Program-made: the position numbers and the translations under genes
The notes under the pieces: generated by a model
Told to the model about the DNA's origin: nothing
The model's database searches: none
What the model saw: only the letters and a program-made list of their open reading frames with translations
In this document: positions 22,035 to 37,000 of the stretch, in pieces
Layout of the letters: each line of letters starts with the position of its first letter
How positions within the stretch are numbered: position 1 is the stretch's first letter
Assembly (NCBI GenBank): GCA_004352715.1
Contig: SCFE01000071.1
Span: 1,075,636-1,139,635 of the forward strand
Reading direction: 5' to 3'
DNA length: 64,000 nt
Origin: Hofstenia miamia
Lineage: Eukaryota; Xenacoelomorpha; Acoela

Positions 22035-25000
22035 GTATGCCATTATATGAAAACAATCGCATTTATTAGATTTTACTATTTTAAGTAAACAGAATTTATC
22101 TTCTCATAATCAGATTTCTTTTTGCATTAAAGTGTTAATATGCCATATTAAACAACCCTAAGTATAATAATAAATATGTTTTTACTTATTTTCACTTATT
22201 TTACTTTTATTGATAAAATCCCGCAAATCATTTATTATCACTTATTTGGATATTTCTGAAAAATACGAGCATTTCTCAGAAATACCTAGTTAAGGAGGCC
22301 ACTGGATGTTTGATTTGTTATGTATTATGCAAACAACTTGTTAAATAATGGACAATATTAAAAGAATAAATACTAGGATCACTCTATAATCCTTTTGATG
22401 CCTTAAGATTCTTGACGTTAAGAACAATGAATGGATATAGAAAGTGCATGATATTAGTGTATTTGACATTGGAGTATGATTGAAGTCTAGAATTTATCAT
22501 TGTATTTATGTTAATCAAATGTATGAATGATGTCAAGATTTTTGTGATAGGGTGGATAATGACATGTTTGACTTTTGAAAGCCCTTTTCAGATGAGCCCC
22601 ATTGGGGCATCAGATGAAAAATGGGCAGACTATCCTTAAAAAATTATCATAAGATTTGATGAAGATGAAGGTCTAGAAGTATCATATCTATGATATTTCA
22701 ATATAATTGTTACTTCTAACACCTATGTTAAACATTTCGACTTGTAACTGAAATATGTTTGTCATTTCATGCAATTAGCTTTGATATTCTTTTAAATTAT
22801 TAGAAAATTAACACATTTTTGAAGATTAAGAATTTATTACTCCACTTGAACAAGTCAAATTTCAACATTTGATATACCATTGGAAAGCTCTATTTTTTCT
22901 GCAGCTAACCAAAAAAAACAGAATTCAAATATCTCTAATAACAATGGAGTAATAATTTTTTAAATTATATATATATATATATACATGTAGTATATAATTT
23001 ATATTTATCTAATATCTCAAGAAGTTTTTGGGATATCAACTCGAAAATTGGTGGACACCTAAAAGTGCGATTCAAGAATATAGTTTCATTTGAAATAGAT
23101 CGACTTATAACTTTCAGGAATAAATTCATTTATTATAGTGAAAATGGTTAAAATGGCTATTTCTTAAAAGGTGCAAAAATCCTCTTTTTTAAAGAGGCCG
23201 TAATAATTGTCCGATTTGGGCATGCAATGCACCATTCGATAGATCTTTTTATGGTGCATCTTTTATAAGCGAGATGCATACCCGTATTTTAAAAATTAAT
23301 GCGAATCTAATTCACTTATTTTAGGCTATTCGATCACTTTTTTAAGTACTTATTTAGCCAAACATTTCACTTATTTGTCCGCCCCTGATAATAAGTAAAG
23401 CATTCCATGATATAACAAAAGTGCAAAACTATATTAAATGCTTGAATTTAAGGAAAACATAGTTTTGTAGGGTTTATGATGATTAAGAAATTATTAAAAA
23501 TTATAGATAAATCTTATTTTACAGTACCCGCACATTGGATTTGGCACAGTAAAGGCTTTTTGGCCGAAAGATGGAATGCCGTTGACTATGCTGGATCAGG
23601 GGCAGTGCATTTAGTTGGTGGCATCACTGGTCTGGTCGCAGCCATATTATTGGGCCCACGAATTGGAAGATTCGACAAAGGTGCGGAAGCTCCACCAATG
23701 GGATCGCCAACAAATGCAATTTTGGGGACATTTATGCTATGGTAAGAATTAGATAATTATTGATGTCAATCTAGAGTAAACTAAATTTATTGATTTTGAG
23801 TTTCTAACACTAGTTGGATGAAAAAAACTTACTTGCAGAGTAAATAGTATAATTGAATAATTACATGGTAACCCATAATTTTGCCTTTCTCTTGGGACAC
23901 ATAATGCAAACTCGTCTACAGCTGAGTCAGTAATGCATTTATAATTTTAATCAATTCAATATTATTTGGGCTTTGCGGGATATCTATAAATATAGTCTAA
24001 AAATTAATTAATTCACTGCATTCGACATAAAATCGAAGAAAACAAAACAATGCATCGAAGATAATTTTGTAATTCACTACGTTGCTCAAGAGTCAGCAGT
24101 TTTATTCTAACATTTTATGAGTTTTACTGAAATTCCAAGATTGATTTAAACGTTTGTAAAATGTTATTGTTTCACATGCATTCGAATTTTAAAAAGCATC
24201 GCATTATTACACAATGTCATATCTTGAATCCACATGCTAAAACGCATTAAATTCAAATATAATTTATGTGGAAAACGAATTAGTTATTCAACGTACTGCA
24301 AAGATGCTCAGTTCATAAACCATGAAGGAATCTTAGTGTACTCCAACAAAGGCATTGAATTTTATAAGTAAATAATTCATATATTTTTCATATTTCCAAG
24401 GTATTCCAAAATCGTAGTTTATATATAGTGCCATTTTTCCTGCAACCGTTGATGAATTAATGTGACTAAAAAGTTGCTTTTAAAGATTTCTAGCTCTAAC
24501 TAATTTTTTATGACAATTTATTGTTTCCTCTAACGTATTACAATATCCTATAAGCCGGTACATCTTTCAATGTAGCCTTTTTTTGACCCAAATTAAAAGG
24601 AAAATGTTTGGTAGCGTTGTTTCTATAACGACCTTGGTTTAGGAAAATCAATTGGTTCAGAAATAACTTTAGACAGTGCATTGCTAATAACCATTTTATT
24701 TTTTGTTAAAAATTCGTATTAAGAAAACAGGTTCTTAGCAAGCCCATATTTTCTTGGTCTAGATATTGTAAATAAGGCATGTACAAAAAAATTATATAAA
24801 TTTGAGACAAAATATTTTCTATATATTATGCATACTACTGGCGCTAAATTGTTACTCTTTACTTAGCTCCGATGTACGCATCACTAAGTTACTTAGCACT
24901 GAATATATGCACTAAGGCCATGTGAAGTCATTGTAACAGCAGATATACACATAAATGTCAAGGAATACTCCCAATTTCATGTCAAGTTTCTTATAAAGTA

Positions 25001-28000
25001 GACAAGCCTTATATATGATGGGTAATTCTCAAAATATAACCATAACCTCATCACCAAAATATATGTAAATTACAAATTACTAATAAACGATATCGTTTTC
25101 TCTATGCACACGTTTAGAATGAACTTATAGCTAACTGTGATTCTAAATATAGTTTTAAAAATCATTTTAATTTTTAGTGTTAAAATTTATGCCATTCTTT
25201 TCTTTTAGCAAATTTGACTTCTTAACTGATTATGAACTAAGTATGCAAGTAATCCCGAACAAAAGGCATCCGTTTTTTCATCATTAGGAATTAGTTTCCG
25301 GAGAAAAGCCTTTTCAGCCAATTGCATTAATAAGAAATTTCTTTGAATTATCACGCAAATTAGTGCCTTTATTCAATTTAAGACAGAAAAGCTGTCAATT
25401 TTTATTCTATTGCGCTAAAATGGAATTTCCCATAATTGGACAAATTTAATTTTTTCTTAAAATATTTTAAATGTTTGATTAACCAAGCATTCAAATATTG
25501 CAAAGTGAGAACTTGTTGCAAATTGAACTCTTCCAACATAATGCTAAAATATAGCATTAAGTAAATTTAATATTTAAATCACTTGTATAATTATTTCCGT
25601 AAAGAGTTGAAGACATTTTATCACAAACTCAAATTGGATGGGAACATTATTTACGCTTCTTCCTTAAATATATGAAATGGCCGATCTTGCTTCGCGTGCT
25701 CAATCAAGCGAAATACATTTATTAATGGTTTGAATTTGGACAAATGGAAATCTTTTACTGTAGTATCAAATTTTAATAATTAATATAATATATTTTACTT
25801 AAACAGTTATAACAAGGTGTTTCAAAAATATTTTTGCAATGTCTTTTAAGTGTTTTTATTCAATTCCGTATCGAAATTTATGGAAAGTTTTGAAAATAAT
25901 TTTTGGAGTAACTTTACATTCGGACTTTCATAACCGACTTTCTGCCGAAACGTAACAAAGGTTATGTCTTGACTACGTGTATGAAACAAAAATAAATAAT
26001 CATAATAATCATAATTAAATACTTGCTGGGTAGTTTTCAGGAAAATTTTACTATCTTGAAATGCTTGTCTAAGATTAAGCATTAAACTTCTAAAATTATT
26101 TTTGCAAAAGAAATTCCTTCATTGTTCACATGTAGCCAGAAATCTAGCTCTATCATAATTATTGAAACTTCTTAGACAACTACATATATGAGCAGTCTGT
26201 ATTTAGCTTAGAAAAAAATTTGTAAAATCAAAGATACTTCAAGAATTGAATAAAAAATTTTATTGCTAAGTTATAAATTGTTTTTTCTAAAACTATTAGA
26301 TATAAATTATTGATGATTTAGGTGGGGATGGCTCGGCTTTAATTGTGGAAGTTCGTATGGTGTGGCAGAAGGAAAGTGGAAGCTTGCAGCAAAGTATGTT
26401 TGTGGTTTTTTTACTAAATTAGAAATCAATTCACCAAGGAAAAATCAAAACATTAGACTATGTACCTAAAATGTACTTTAATACTTTATTGAGCACCATT
26501 GTTCATCTATAAGTTTTATCAAATTTTGATTAAGATTATAATTTAATCCAATTCAATTCTAAGACATCAAGTTTTAAACTTCCTGAAGTGTTTCTGGTGC
26601 TATAATTTATAAAAATAATGTTTTGCTTGCATGATTACAACTGTACAATTACATTTAAGGCTTTGCCTGATTAGAGTAAAAAACCATAGAATATTTTAAA
26701 ACCTAGGACATGCCCATAAGTAAACAAATGAAAATTTCTACAGAAAAAAAGTATTCTACACCTAGAGCAAGCATCAGTTAGAAGGAGCATTAATTGATAA
26801 AATTGCGACTAGAAATATCATCTACTGCTAAAAAGATAAATTTTTATACATATGCCTATCCATGTATTTGAAAATACCTATATGTTTAAGAATGAACATC
26901 CATATATTAGAGTTATCCAAAAAAGGCAGTTTTCTTAGGTTTAGGAGGCACAGATTTTCGGTGCAAATTTAACTTCTGCTGATGGTCGCGCAATTTGATT
27001 ATTTTCTATGTGTATCCATGATAAAAACACTTTTCTATGCAACAAAAATTGGTAAAATTTTCTATTAAACGTCAGGGAGAACACATAAGACAAAATAGCA
27101 ATTATTTACTTTCTACCATTGTCCTTCAATAATTTCTTAAAAATTGTAAGGTGCAAAATTAGGGCCCCATTTATTGAAAGCGTTGAATTTCTGCAAGCAG
27201 ACAAAATAAGTTGATGTATTGTTTGTCTATATTTTGAAATTTCAAAAATTTAGGTCTGCTGTAACAACAATTAATGCCTCTGTGGCAGGTGGAGCAGTTT
27301 CATTTATTATGAGGTAAGGCATAATAATTCAATCAAATTAAAAAATTATTTATAGTTTTGTTATTAAGAGAAGGAAGTATGACATAACCTATATCATCAA
27401 CGGCATTTTGGGGGCTCTTGTCGCAATAACAGGTGAATATTTTCTGTATTTAAAAGTTCATATTTGTTTAAGATGCGCTCAAATTTCTGTTTTTAGAAAC
27501 CATTGGAAACAATCATTCTTCAATTTTATCCCCAGTTGTTTTAGTACATATTTTAGTGCATGCATGTATAGTTCAATTGCTTCAATGCATACTTTTTTAA
27601 ATATACTTGTGTAGCAATGTGTGCGACTGTAACACCACTCGAAGCCATCGCTATTGGAGGCATTAGCCCGTTCATAGTAATTTCAATATATGAGCTGTTG
27701 CCCAAGCTAAAAATTGATGATCCAGTTGGTGCAGTTAGTGTACACGCTGGTGGTGGTTTATGGAGCCTTATAGCTGTTGGCATATTCTCATATGAGCCTA
27801 ATAATCCAGGTAAAAAATATTAAATAATTTATAATCTATGCATGCAATATATTATGTAGGTATAATTTCCTACATATATGTTTCCAAAGATTTTAAGAAA
27901 TACTCGCGAATTTTGATAAGTGTTGACAGCTCCATCCACTCAAACTTTGAGTATGGGCTGGTTTTTTACTCATTACGAAGCTCTCAGGAAAATAAATTTT

Positions 28001-31000
28001 TTCTATTCTATTCTGCTAATAAATACATTGATAGCAAAAGTTTATTAAGTTTACTCACTAAAATATAATTTGCTTGGTAAATATTGGTGATATTTTATCC
28101 ATATTTTCTCTAAAAAAGTAAATTAATTGGAAACTTATGCCATAGAAATCTTCTGTGAATGGCTACGTCCTCGTGGAAAATTATGTGCACTTATAAATTA
28201 CCTACGCATAATATACATATTAATCTGCAAAACCTATATTCTAAAAATATTTCAATAACTTTCATTTGAAAAATCCATATATTTTTGTATATATAAAAGG
28301 GCAATGGTCTTAAAGTTATGTTCAAAATTTATTTGTAGTTTCTGATATTTCGCCAATGTTCTTTATAAGGATAAACTGTTAGATTTATGAAAAATAGCAT
28401 TTAATTTATGAAGCGTTTCCAAAGTTAATAATACAACATACTATATAATTTTCGAATTCTAGATTTCTCTTAAGCCAATATTCAAATCAAAAAAGAAACG
28501 GTTTGCTAGATATAGTTGGCTGCAAAAAAAATGAGACTAGAAAAAAGGCATATTACTTTTGAACTACTGAACGTAACAACTCAAGAAAGGTACGATTTTA
28601 AAGATACATTAAAGGACTATAAGTAAAAAGCATCAAAGTCTAATTTGTTTTCCTCCTATAGAAATAACTTCATTCAAACGAACTGAAATTGATTTCTTTA
28701 AATTGGACTTCATTTCAGATGTCAAAATGTGTTGACTTTCTTGAATTTTTTCTTTTAAATCGGATATATTTTTCGGATTTTTCTTCTCAACGTCATTTTT
28801 CAATATCTGCCACACGNGTATCCATCCATCATATAAAGCATCAGCATAAGGCATGAATTCAGCTATAATTTAGCAATATCTTTGACTGTCGATTGTGGCT
28901 TTTCCGTCTAAAATTTTAAATAAAACCCACGATAGGAAAGTGCTCCCCAAAACAATTTTTTGTTCGAACTTTGGAACCGCTTTTGTTGGTCTTGGACATT
29001 TCTTTGACGACCACACTTGTACTTTGTTTCTGTGCAGTTGAAATACGCACTCATCAGTTATCCAAACATCTTCAAAAGTGTAGTCTTTCCAATATTTCAC
29101 GAAATTTAATCTTTTTTCTTGATGTTCTTTTGTAATCAGAAGTCGATTTTTTCTGCCAATTTTTGTAACTCCACTTTTTTTCAGTGTTCTCTGAACTGTG
29201 GTTTCATGCACAGAGATGTCGGCTTCAGTTTGAAGTCGGTTTGCAATTTTTTTCCCAGAAATATAGGGATTTTTGAGAGCAATTGCGACTGTTTTCTGAA
29301 TGAATTTTCCAATAATTTTTCGAGGGCGTCCACTTCCTTTTCTTCTTTTGAGAGATTCTCCTTGTCGAATTTTTTTCAGCTTTCGAAAATAAGTTGATCG
29401 AGAAATTTGCGATGTCGCAAAGGCGTTTTCAAGCTGTTTCAACGTTTCCATTCCGAAGAAATCAAGTAGAAACGTTGCAAAGCAAAACAATTTGTTTGTT
29501 AAGTGTTTTCAAATAATTACGAAGTACCAGTTTAATTAATTAATTTTTTGTTTGACCATTTTAAAGTTCACAAAATTCTCGTTGTCTTTTATTTTTATAG
29601 TTTTCCTCTAAAACGTCTCAATACGTTTCCACAAAGCGTGAAAAATAGGTGTTCAGTCTCATTTTTTTTGTTATCAACTTTAAGTAAGTTGTACTCAATT
29701 GTTTACAAACCACCAATACCGGAATACAATAAGTTTTTTGTGGTTAAAAGTGTGGGAATATAATGTCTTCAATAAATACAATTTTAGTATAATACTTGAT
29801 AGAAACCTATCTTATAACTATTTAAGATAAATTTATTCACTTTGTTGAAACTGTTTTCACTGGAGGGCATGTATTGAATTTGTTTGTAATTTTGTTTAGT
29901 TTGCTTGAACTTTTGCTTAATTCAGCTAAAAAGTGTGTTTTAATTCGACAATGCTTTACAAAGCACTTTTTCTTCCCTAACTGACTTAGGAGATGGAGAT
30001 CCCCTCCTATTCAGTTTTTGATTGTTACACAAGATCTTGTGGAAAATTTTTTAATGAAACACGGGTATTTGTCCTAACTTTTATTCAGTATCATAACCCC
30101 CTAATAAAGTTGTTCTAAATATCTCCTCATTTTATTTATGATATTGTACTTAAAAGTTTATAACTCATGAACTAATGAAGATATTTGCAATCTGAAAACC
30201 CCACAAAATAGGTAATTGTATCCTCTTTTCTCTTCGACTTTGATTCGAGATTTGGCCGACCTTACGCATTTCTTCTTTGAAAAACAACTATTTCAGGGTA
30301 GTTGGTGTTCCCATTGGCAATTAGACCACCTCATTATGTAAACACTAGTTAAGTACATAATTTGAATATTTTTACAAAAATCGGGTTTCTCTTTGAACAT
30401 AATTCTTATTTGCATGTACTCTAGGCACAAGAATAAATTCTAGCACAAATTTTCATCATTACATGAGCGGGCCCAATCCCATAGATGTGTCTATGTAAAA
30501 GGCTTTCAACAGATCTTAACAAGCTTGAAAAAATTGTTCAAAAATGTTTGAAAATCGATTTGTTATATAAATGTAACCCTAGTAGAAACAGGGTTAAATT
30601 AACTCCAATGAATTCCGTCATTTCCAACTGCTAAAACCAATATTTAATATATTGAAAAAAGGTTCGCCAAATTTTAAAATTAGATGACATCAAATTTTTA
30701 AACATATCAAATTGATAATAATCATATGAAGATTGTTTTTGCAAGGTTTCGTTTTAGTCTAGTAATCCAATCCATAGCTAGATAGATCCTCTCACCTTAA
30801 TCCCGAAGATCCCCAAAAAGCTCAGGTTGAATAAGGCTAAGCTATATTACGAGTTGTTTGAAGCTAATTCTCAAAAAATAGAAATTTTGATAAACTACTT
30901 ACGAGATTTATTAAATGTGAGTTTTTAAAAAAAATATTCTTTAAAGTTTTCCAGTACTGGTTAGATATTTATGCGTGAAACACATATTTTTATTTGTTTT

Positions 31001-34000
31001 GGTAGATTGTTGTCGTTTTCAAGCATAGTCTGTATTGAGATTGATCTAGGCTAACTATCTTGCACTCCATAAACCACATTTTTTCAGACTTTAGCGTGCT
31101 CCGCCAAACTATTTGTCATGGTAAGAAATCGATATCTGATTGGCGTGAAAACTAGTTTCGTAAATGATTTGGAGCTTAGTATTATATTATGATCTACCAT
31201 TGTATTAAATTAAATTTGTTAGTTTTAATTTTTGAATTGATATTTGGCATATCAAATACATTTTAAATAAATAATTTCTTCTATTGGCCAAACGAGCTCA
31301 AACTTAAGAATGCGGTTCGTGTGTACTCGTGTAAATATCATTCAGGTCGAGTCTAAGCAGAAGAATATTTCATAGACTGAAATTTTAGTCTTAAGAAATT
31401 TAGCTGAAGCTGATGATTTGGAATTTCCTGGAATCTTTGAACTTTTAAATCCGAGGAGGTGCCCAACTCATCACCAAACAGCAAAACTTGGAAGACTATA
31501 GCTTACATATGGTTGAAAACTAAAAGGGCAAGAAGTTCGAATTTCTGGTTCTCTGACATCATTATAGTTTCTGACGTCAACAAATTGTCTGCAATTATAA
31601 AACATTTGAAAAATGTGTTTCAAGCCACGACAGCGCTAATATTTAGAAGAATGGTGGCCAAAGATAAACTGAAAACACTGAAAAATTAATGATTCGTCGT
31701 TATCCTGCTCAAGGGTTTTGAAACGAAGATAGCAAACCTCGGTCTGAGGTTGATATCGAACTCGATCTTGTTTTCCTACATTATTATAGAAGGCAATGTC
31801 GAATATGGCCTTGCATTCTCACCTACTGTATGTATCTCTAACATTACCTTAAAGCATAAAATACCAAAAAGTTAAAATTCAAGAAAAGTATTATACAACA
31901 GAAAATCATATTTATCTTAGAGCCTTGAAATACTGAAATGTCTGGCAATCCCCAACCTCATATGAATGAGGTAGCAGGAATTTATAGACTGTGCTTCCCT
32001 TTGCACCCCCTCCACTTTGAAGTGAATCACGTAACCCATATGTGTTTCAGCCAGTTTTAATCATTGCTGCATAATTTGAGAATGTCCAAGGTTGCTTAAG
32101 TGATGCTGCATTTATAAATGAACCAGTTTTTTTCTGAAAACTGCACTTTTTATCTTGAAAAATCTTAGTGATGTTAGCTGATGGTTGTCATCCGAATTTG
32201 AATTGACTAAGGTCTTAAACAGTTTCCTCTATTTTGTGAGAAAAATCTTACAAGGTAAGTCTAGGTACAGAAACATTAAAGATTTGGAAATCCAAAATCT
32301 TATCCATTTTTGATGTAATTTCAAAGATAAAAATTTAGCATTACAAATTTGATAAATGTTAATTTTAATGTTAACTAGCCTTTATTTGTTTGTATAGTAC
32401 AATATATATGATATATACTCTATTTACAAATCTATAATACAATATATATGTTAAAGTACAACTACAAACTAGGCTGCAAGCTACAAATAAAAAATTAAAA
32501 AGCAATCATTACAACTATTTAAAAACTAAAAATACAACACTCTCTCATTTTGTCATACATGAAGTCTTTTTGAAATTCCTAATAAATATTGTTTATTTAA
32601 CAGGTTTTCTTTTAATAATCTTTTAAAAATATTTATGCTCTTGGCATTTCTTGTATTGTTGAAATGAATTATAATGAAAAAATATTGCTGAAAGTTAGAT
32701 TGAGCTAGCTGCTAAATATGTCGCAATGAGATTATCAAAACCGAAAATTAAAAAATTGTTATGGCATTGTTTGATTGCGCTAAGTTTTTTTCACAATAGG
32801 GCTTGTCATTTTGAGGACAAAATGATGTTAATTATCGTACTTTAATTCTTCAAACATTTCTAAATATAAACTTAGTTGTGTTCTAGAATAATGGTAATAA
32901 ACATCATTTGTTTGCTAACCTATAATTGTTTCACCCAAGCCCGTAACCCCAATTTCAAAAGTTGGTGACCCACTCTGGATAGCTGCTGTTTAGTACTTTA
33001 TTGCAATAAGATACTTGTATTTGTAGTGGCCCTAAAACAATTATTCTTGCTGTAAAAAATATAGCATTAAATTGCATCAAATTTGCCTAAGCATGCACTA
33101 ATAGAAACATAATTGAAATTTACGTCTTCAAAAATAAAAAAGGATTTTTAGAGAATCAAATAATATTGAATCATGTTAAATTGAAAAATACTTTTAAATT
33201 TTGTAGAGTGGTTATCTATTCAAATTAATAAGTAGAACAGCTGATGTAGACGAGTTAAGATCAATAATTAGTAAAATCCAATATAAACCATTTTGTAGGG
33301 ACTCTAAATCTGTATCACGTTGTGGAATTATTTCTTCTTACTGCAATAATAAAAAAATTTTCATATTTTTGTCATCTTAGCTATGTTAATGGGTTGTTAC
33401 CAGATCTAAGTGACCTTCATCTACAAAAGTGAAGGCTAATATAAAGGGGTCTTAAAAATCTGTTCAGAAATTCTATCAAGCCTAAGAATTACATTACTGT
33501 AAGTTACGTGTCTATGAGTCATCCAGTGATGAAATTCTACGAAATTTATGAATTTTGCAAGTTAAATGGACTAATCATAAAATAAATTTTAACAAAGTAT
33601 TTGATAGCATACTATTCGCTTACAATACTTAAGTGTTGAGGTAGTCAGATCTGACCATTAATACCACTAGCTGCTATGTTCAACATTTATGTTATACACA
33701 GTGATAAGCATGAGGCCAAAATTTTGATTCAAGCCCGGTTCAGTCTCGAAACCCTAGGCACGGCCCAAATCTGGCCTATTCGTGCAGCTTAATCAGGAGT
33801 TTCCAGTTATATTTGCAGATTTTGATTCTGAAAATGGATTACAGGAAATAGAAGGTGATGCTTTACAAAGTATTTGGGAGTGACAACCAAGCAATTGTGA
33901 TAGGAGTTTGGAGGAGACGGAATTCAATTTACACTAGCTTAATATGAAAAATTCACATCCTTTCTCGATATGGGGATAAGATTTTCTAAAAAATTGAATG

Positions 34001-37000
34001 TAACGTTCTCTTGACGTTCATTGATTACATGAGCCAAGATCAGTTCAAGTATATTCTTAAATATATATGTACGTTTTGATAAAAAATACAATAAAGGGCT
34101 TGAGAATTTTTAATATTACTGTATTTAAGCATAATAGATATATATTTGAAAGATTTCGAGAAAATATAAGCACGATGTCTCTTCCATTTTCCTATCTGCT
34201 TATCAATTTTATACCTTGCAACGGTCCCTCTAGTCTGATTATTTTTATGCAAAGCAATCGTTGAATAAGTTGAAAAACAAAAATGTGGTAGATATTTTGT
34301 TTTTATCTTGCAAAAAAGAAGCAAATTTGAGAATGGATCAATCAACTTGGTGAAAGTGCTTTAAATCTTGCCTTACATTTTTTTGGAAACAGACATAACA
34401 TCATTTGTGATAATTTTTCACATCCTTCATACTTACTTTTTTAAGGAAAAACAGTAGCACTGGTTGGTACAGTGCAGCAAAATAAATAAGAATTCTGTAG
34501 TCAAAGCATTTTAATTCTCCAGTTATAAAGCTCCAGGTTTTTATGTTGAAGAGGAAAGCAGTTTTGTGGATCAGACGACGCAAATTTGTAGCACCAAGGC
34601 TGCTACAAAACGTTGTCTAGCTGCTGTATTTGGTAATGATTGATATGTCATCTATTAATGCCAGGGACCTCTATGAAAAAACAACGCTACTAAAACTTGG
34701 AAAGAAATTTTATACTTCATTTGGTGAGCAGCTCTGACAGACGTATGTCGAAGAAAATGCATATCGATGCAACCCAAGAAATGACGGCGGTATTTCTCCA
34801 AAGAATGTGCAATTTGCACCAAATTTAGAGAAAAGTTGCATGTGTTGAACAAGCCATTTCAATAACAAGTTCAGTACAATTTGTGGCGTTTTCAAGAGGT
34901 ACAAATGTGGAAAATTGAATTTTCCAGTGTGAAAAATGTTCATATGCAATAGTAATGACTGTATGTATTTGGAACTTAAGTAGAAAACATTTTATTGTGC
35001 TTTCTGATAGTTTTATTTCATTTTGCACAGTTTTTCTGACCACTTCAGGCATTTAAGGGGCATCGAATTTTCAGGCTTTTTAGTGCTAAGAGGTGTAGAA
35101 TTTATATAAATGCTTTCCCTGAATTTAATTGATTTGATGATTCTAAGATCAAACTGTTAAATAAGAAAATTCGTTAATTTTTTGAAAATTATTATTATTT
35201 TGTTCATTCATAATTTGATATTTGTGTAATTCGATAATGTAGATGACTTAAGGGAAAAGGAATCTCTATGCTTAAGGTTTATGTACAAATTATGCCTTCT
35301 TTCATTGATTTCGATATATTTGTGTAAGAAATGCAAAGTTTTCTGATTTTTTAAAGACTTATCTGCAGAACTGCAAGTGGACTAAGTCATTTCTTGGCGA
35401 GATTGGGTTGGCTATATTTTCTAAAAATTTGTTGACTTTATCCGTTTGACTATATTTATGAAAGGAGGTTATTGTTCATCAAAAAAATATGGCATGAAAG
35501 CGAAAATGCTTTAAATTTCTCAGCAATTTAATTGCTTTGATGTGGACTGATTGAAAATATTTTTCATCAGCTTTCAATAGATCAGGTGAGGTGATGGACT
35601 TAAAAGGAATTCAGATTGAGAATTCTCCACTGCATAGCTTGGTCAGATTTTTATAACTTCTATTTGGGTTGGGTTAGATTGAGCGAGACAAGTATGATCC
35701 ATTTGCAGCACTGCTTGTTTGTCATATAAGGAATTGGATATTGAAGAAAATGCAAAGGCAAAGATTCTAGTACATTGCTATGCTTTTTAAATTTGTCAAT
35801 AACTTGTGTTTATCTATATAATTAAACGTTTGAATGCTAAATTGAATTTTGTTATAAACAATGGTAGACTATGTGATTTGGTATTTTGGAGTAAACAAAA
35901 ACGATAGCTAAAGCCAGGTAGTACAAAGGAATTTATAATTTGTGTTTGAAAGGAATCTCCTACTCTACGCAGATAATTCATTAAGTGTTTATTATATATT
36001 AATTTTTTTAATAAATATTTGTGTTGCTTTGGTGTAAAGATAATAAATTGTGTCTTGTAGGCATTAATTTCCAATTCCTGTTATTAAAATACTCAATCAG
36101 ATATTGAAAATCTTTTGTTAATTGGCTGTTTCCGTCATATGGATTTTTGATTGTTTTATTATACATATATCACTTGAATGTTTATAAATGATGCTGTTAA
36201 TCAATGGTTTCGATCTGTCATTAATTTACAGTGTACACAAACGCGGGTCAAAAGGACATAATTTTGTAGTAATATATCTAAATAAGTGTTATTAATTTTT
36301 ACGCTTTGTTTTAACAGTTGCAAAAGATGAAATTCATTATTTATATCTAGCGACAAAAAAAATGGCGAGTTTCTCAGTTACCACTCTTTACAAATATATA
36401 ACTGATTTTTTAATTCATGATGAGATCTATGTTGATTTATCGAATGCAATGCTTCATATTAATGTAATGCACATATTAACAAAATTATCGCGGGAAAACT
36501 GAAACGAATTAACTCTTTTCATGTCATGGCTTGCAGTGAGAACAAAAAGAAAAAACACTTCTTCTTTACTCACTTGGAGAAAGAAATTTTAATACGTTAT
36601 TGAATGCAACACAAATGTCTAAACGAGCTTTATATCGGAATTTGAAAAAGGTGGACGAAGGTGAAACCCTTGAAAGAAAATACGGGGAAGTGGCCGATCC
36701 AAAAATATTTCGGGAAACGACCAAAAGAGTCTTGTGAAACTTGCAATCGCCCTTCCCGAATATTCTGCAAGAGACATTAAAAAGCAACTAATGGATCGGG
36801 GCCGACCGACAGTCTCTGAAAGAACCATCCAGAGAAGATTTAAAAGTGCTGGCCTTACCAAAAAGAAATCACACAACGTTCCATTGCTAACCCAGGAGCA
36901 CATCCGAAAAAGATCGATTTTTTTGTCTACATATGAAGGGCTTTGCCTGGAACAACGTTTTCATTACAGACGAGTGCCTCTTTGATCTCCATAAGAACAC

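Larger units (their letters stand above)
28515..29678 (-). mobile_element. Tc1-like transposon with deleted catalytic region
   Basis: Terminal inverted repeats are GTTGGCTGCAAAAAAAATGA on the left and, read inward, GTTGATAACAAAAAAAATGA on the right. A TA precedes the left end (28513-28514). The right flank is TT, so the TA duplication is worn or mutated. The transposase lies on the minus strand and is broken by a frameshift near 28920 and by a deletion at the single N (28816). Confidence 0.8.

Noticed and set aside
22165-23395. Possible element with CACTTATTT words and a GTCCGCCCCTG end
   Set aside because: The words are in the same orientation at both sides and no left terminus was found.
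31459-31689. 76-codon frame in the large intron
   Set aside because: No motif, no splice context and no conservation signal that I can see.
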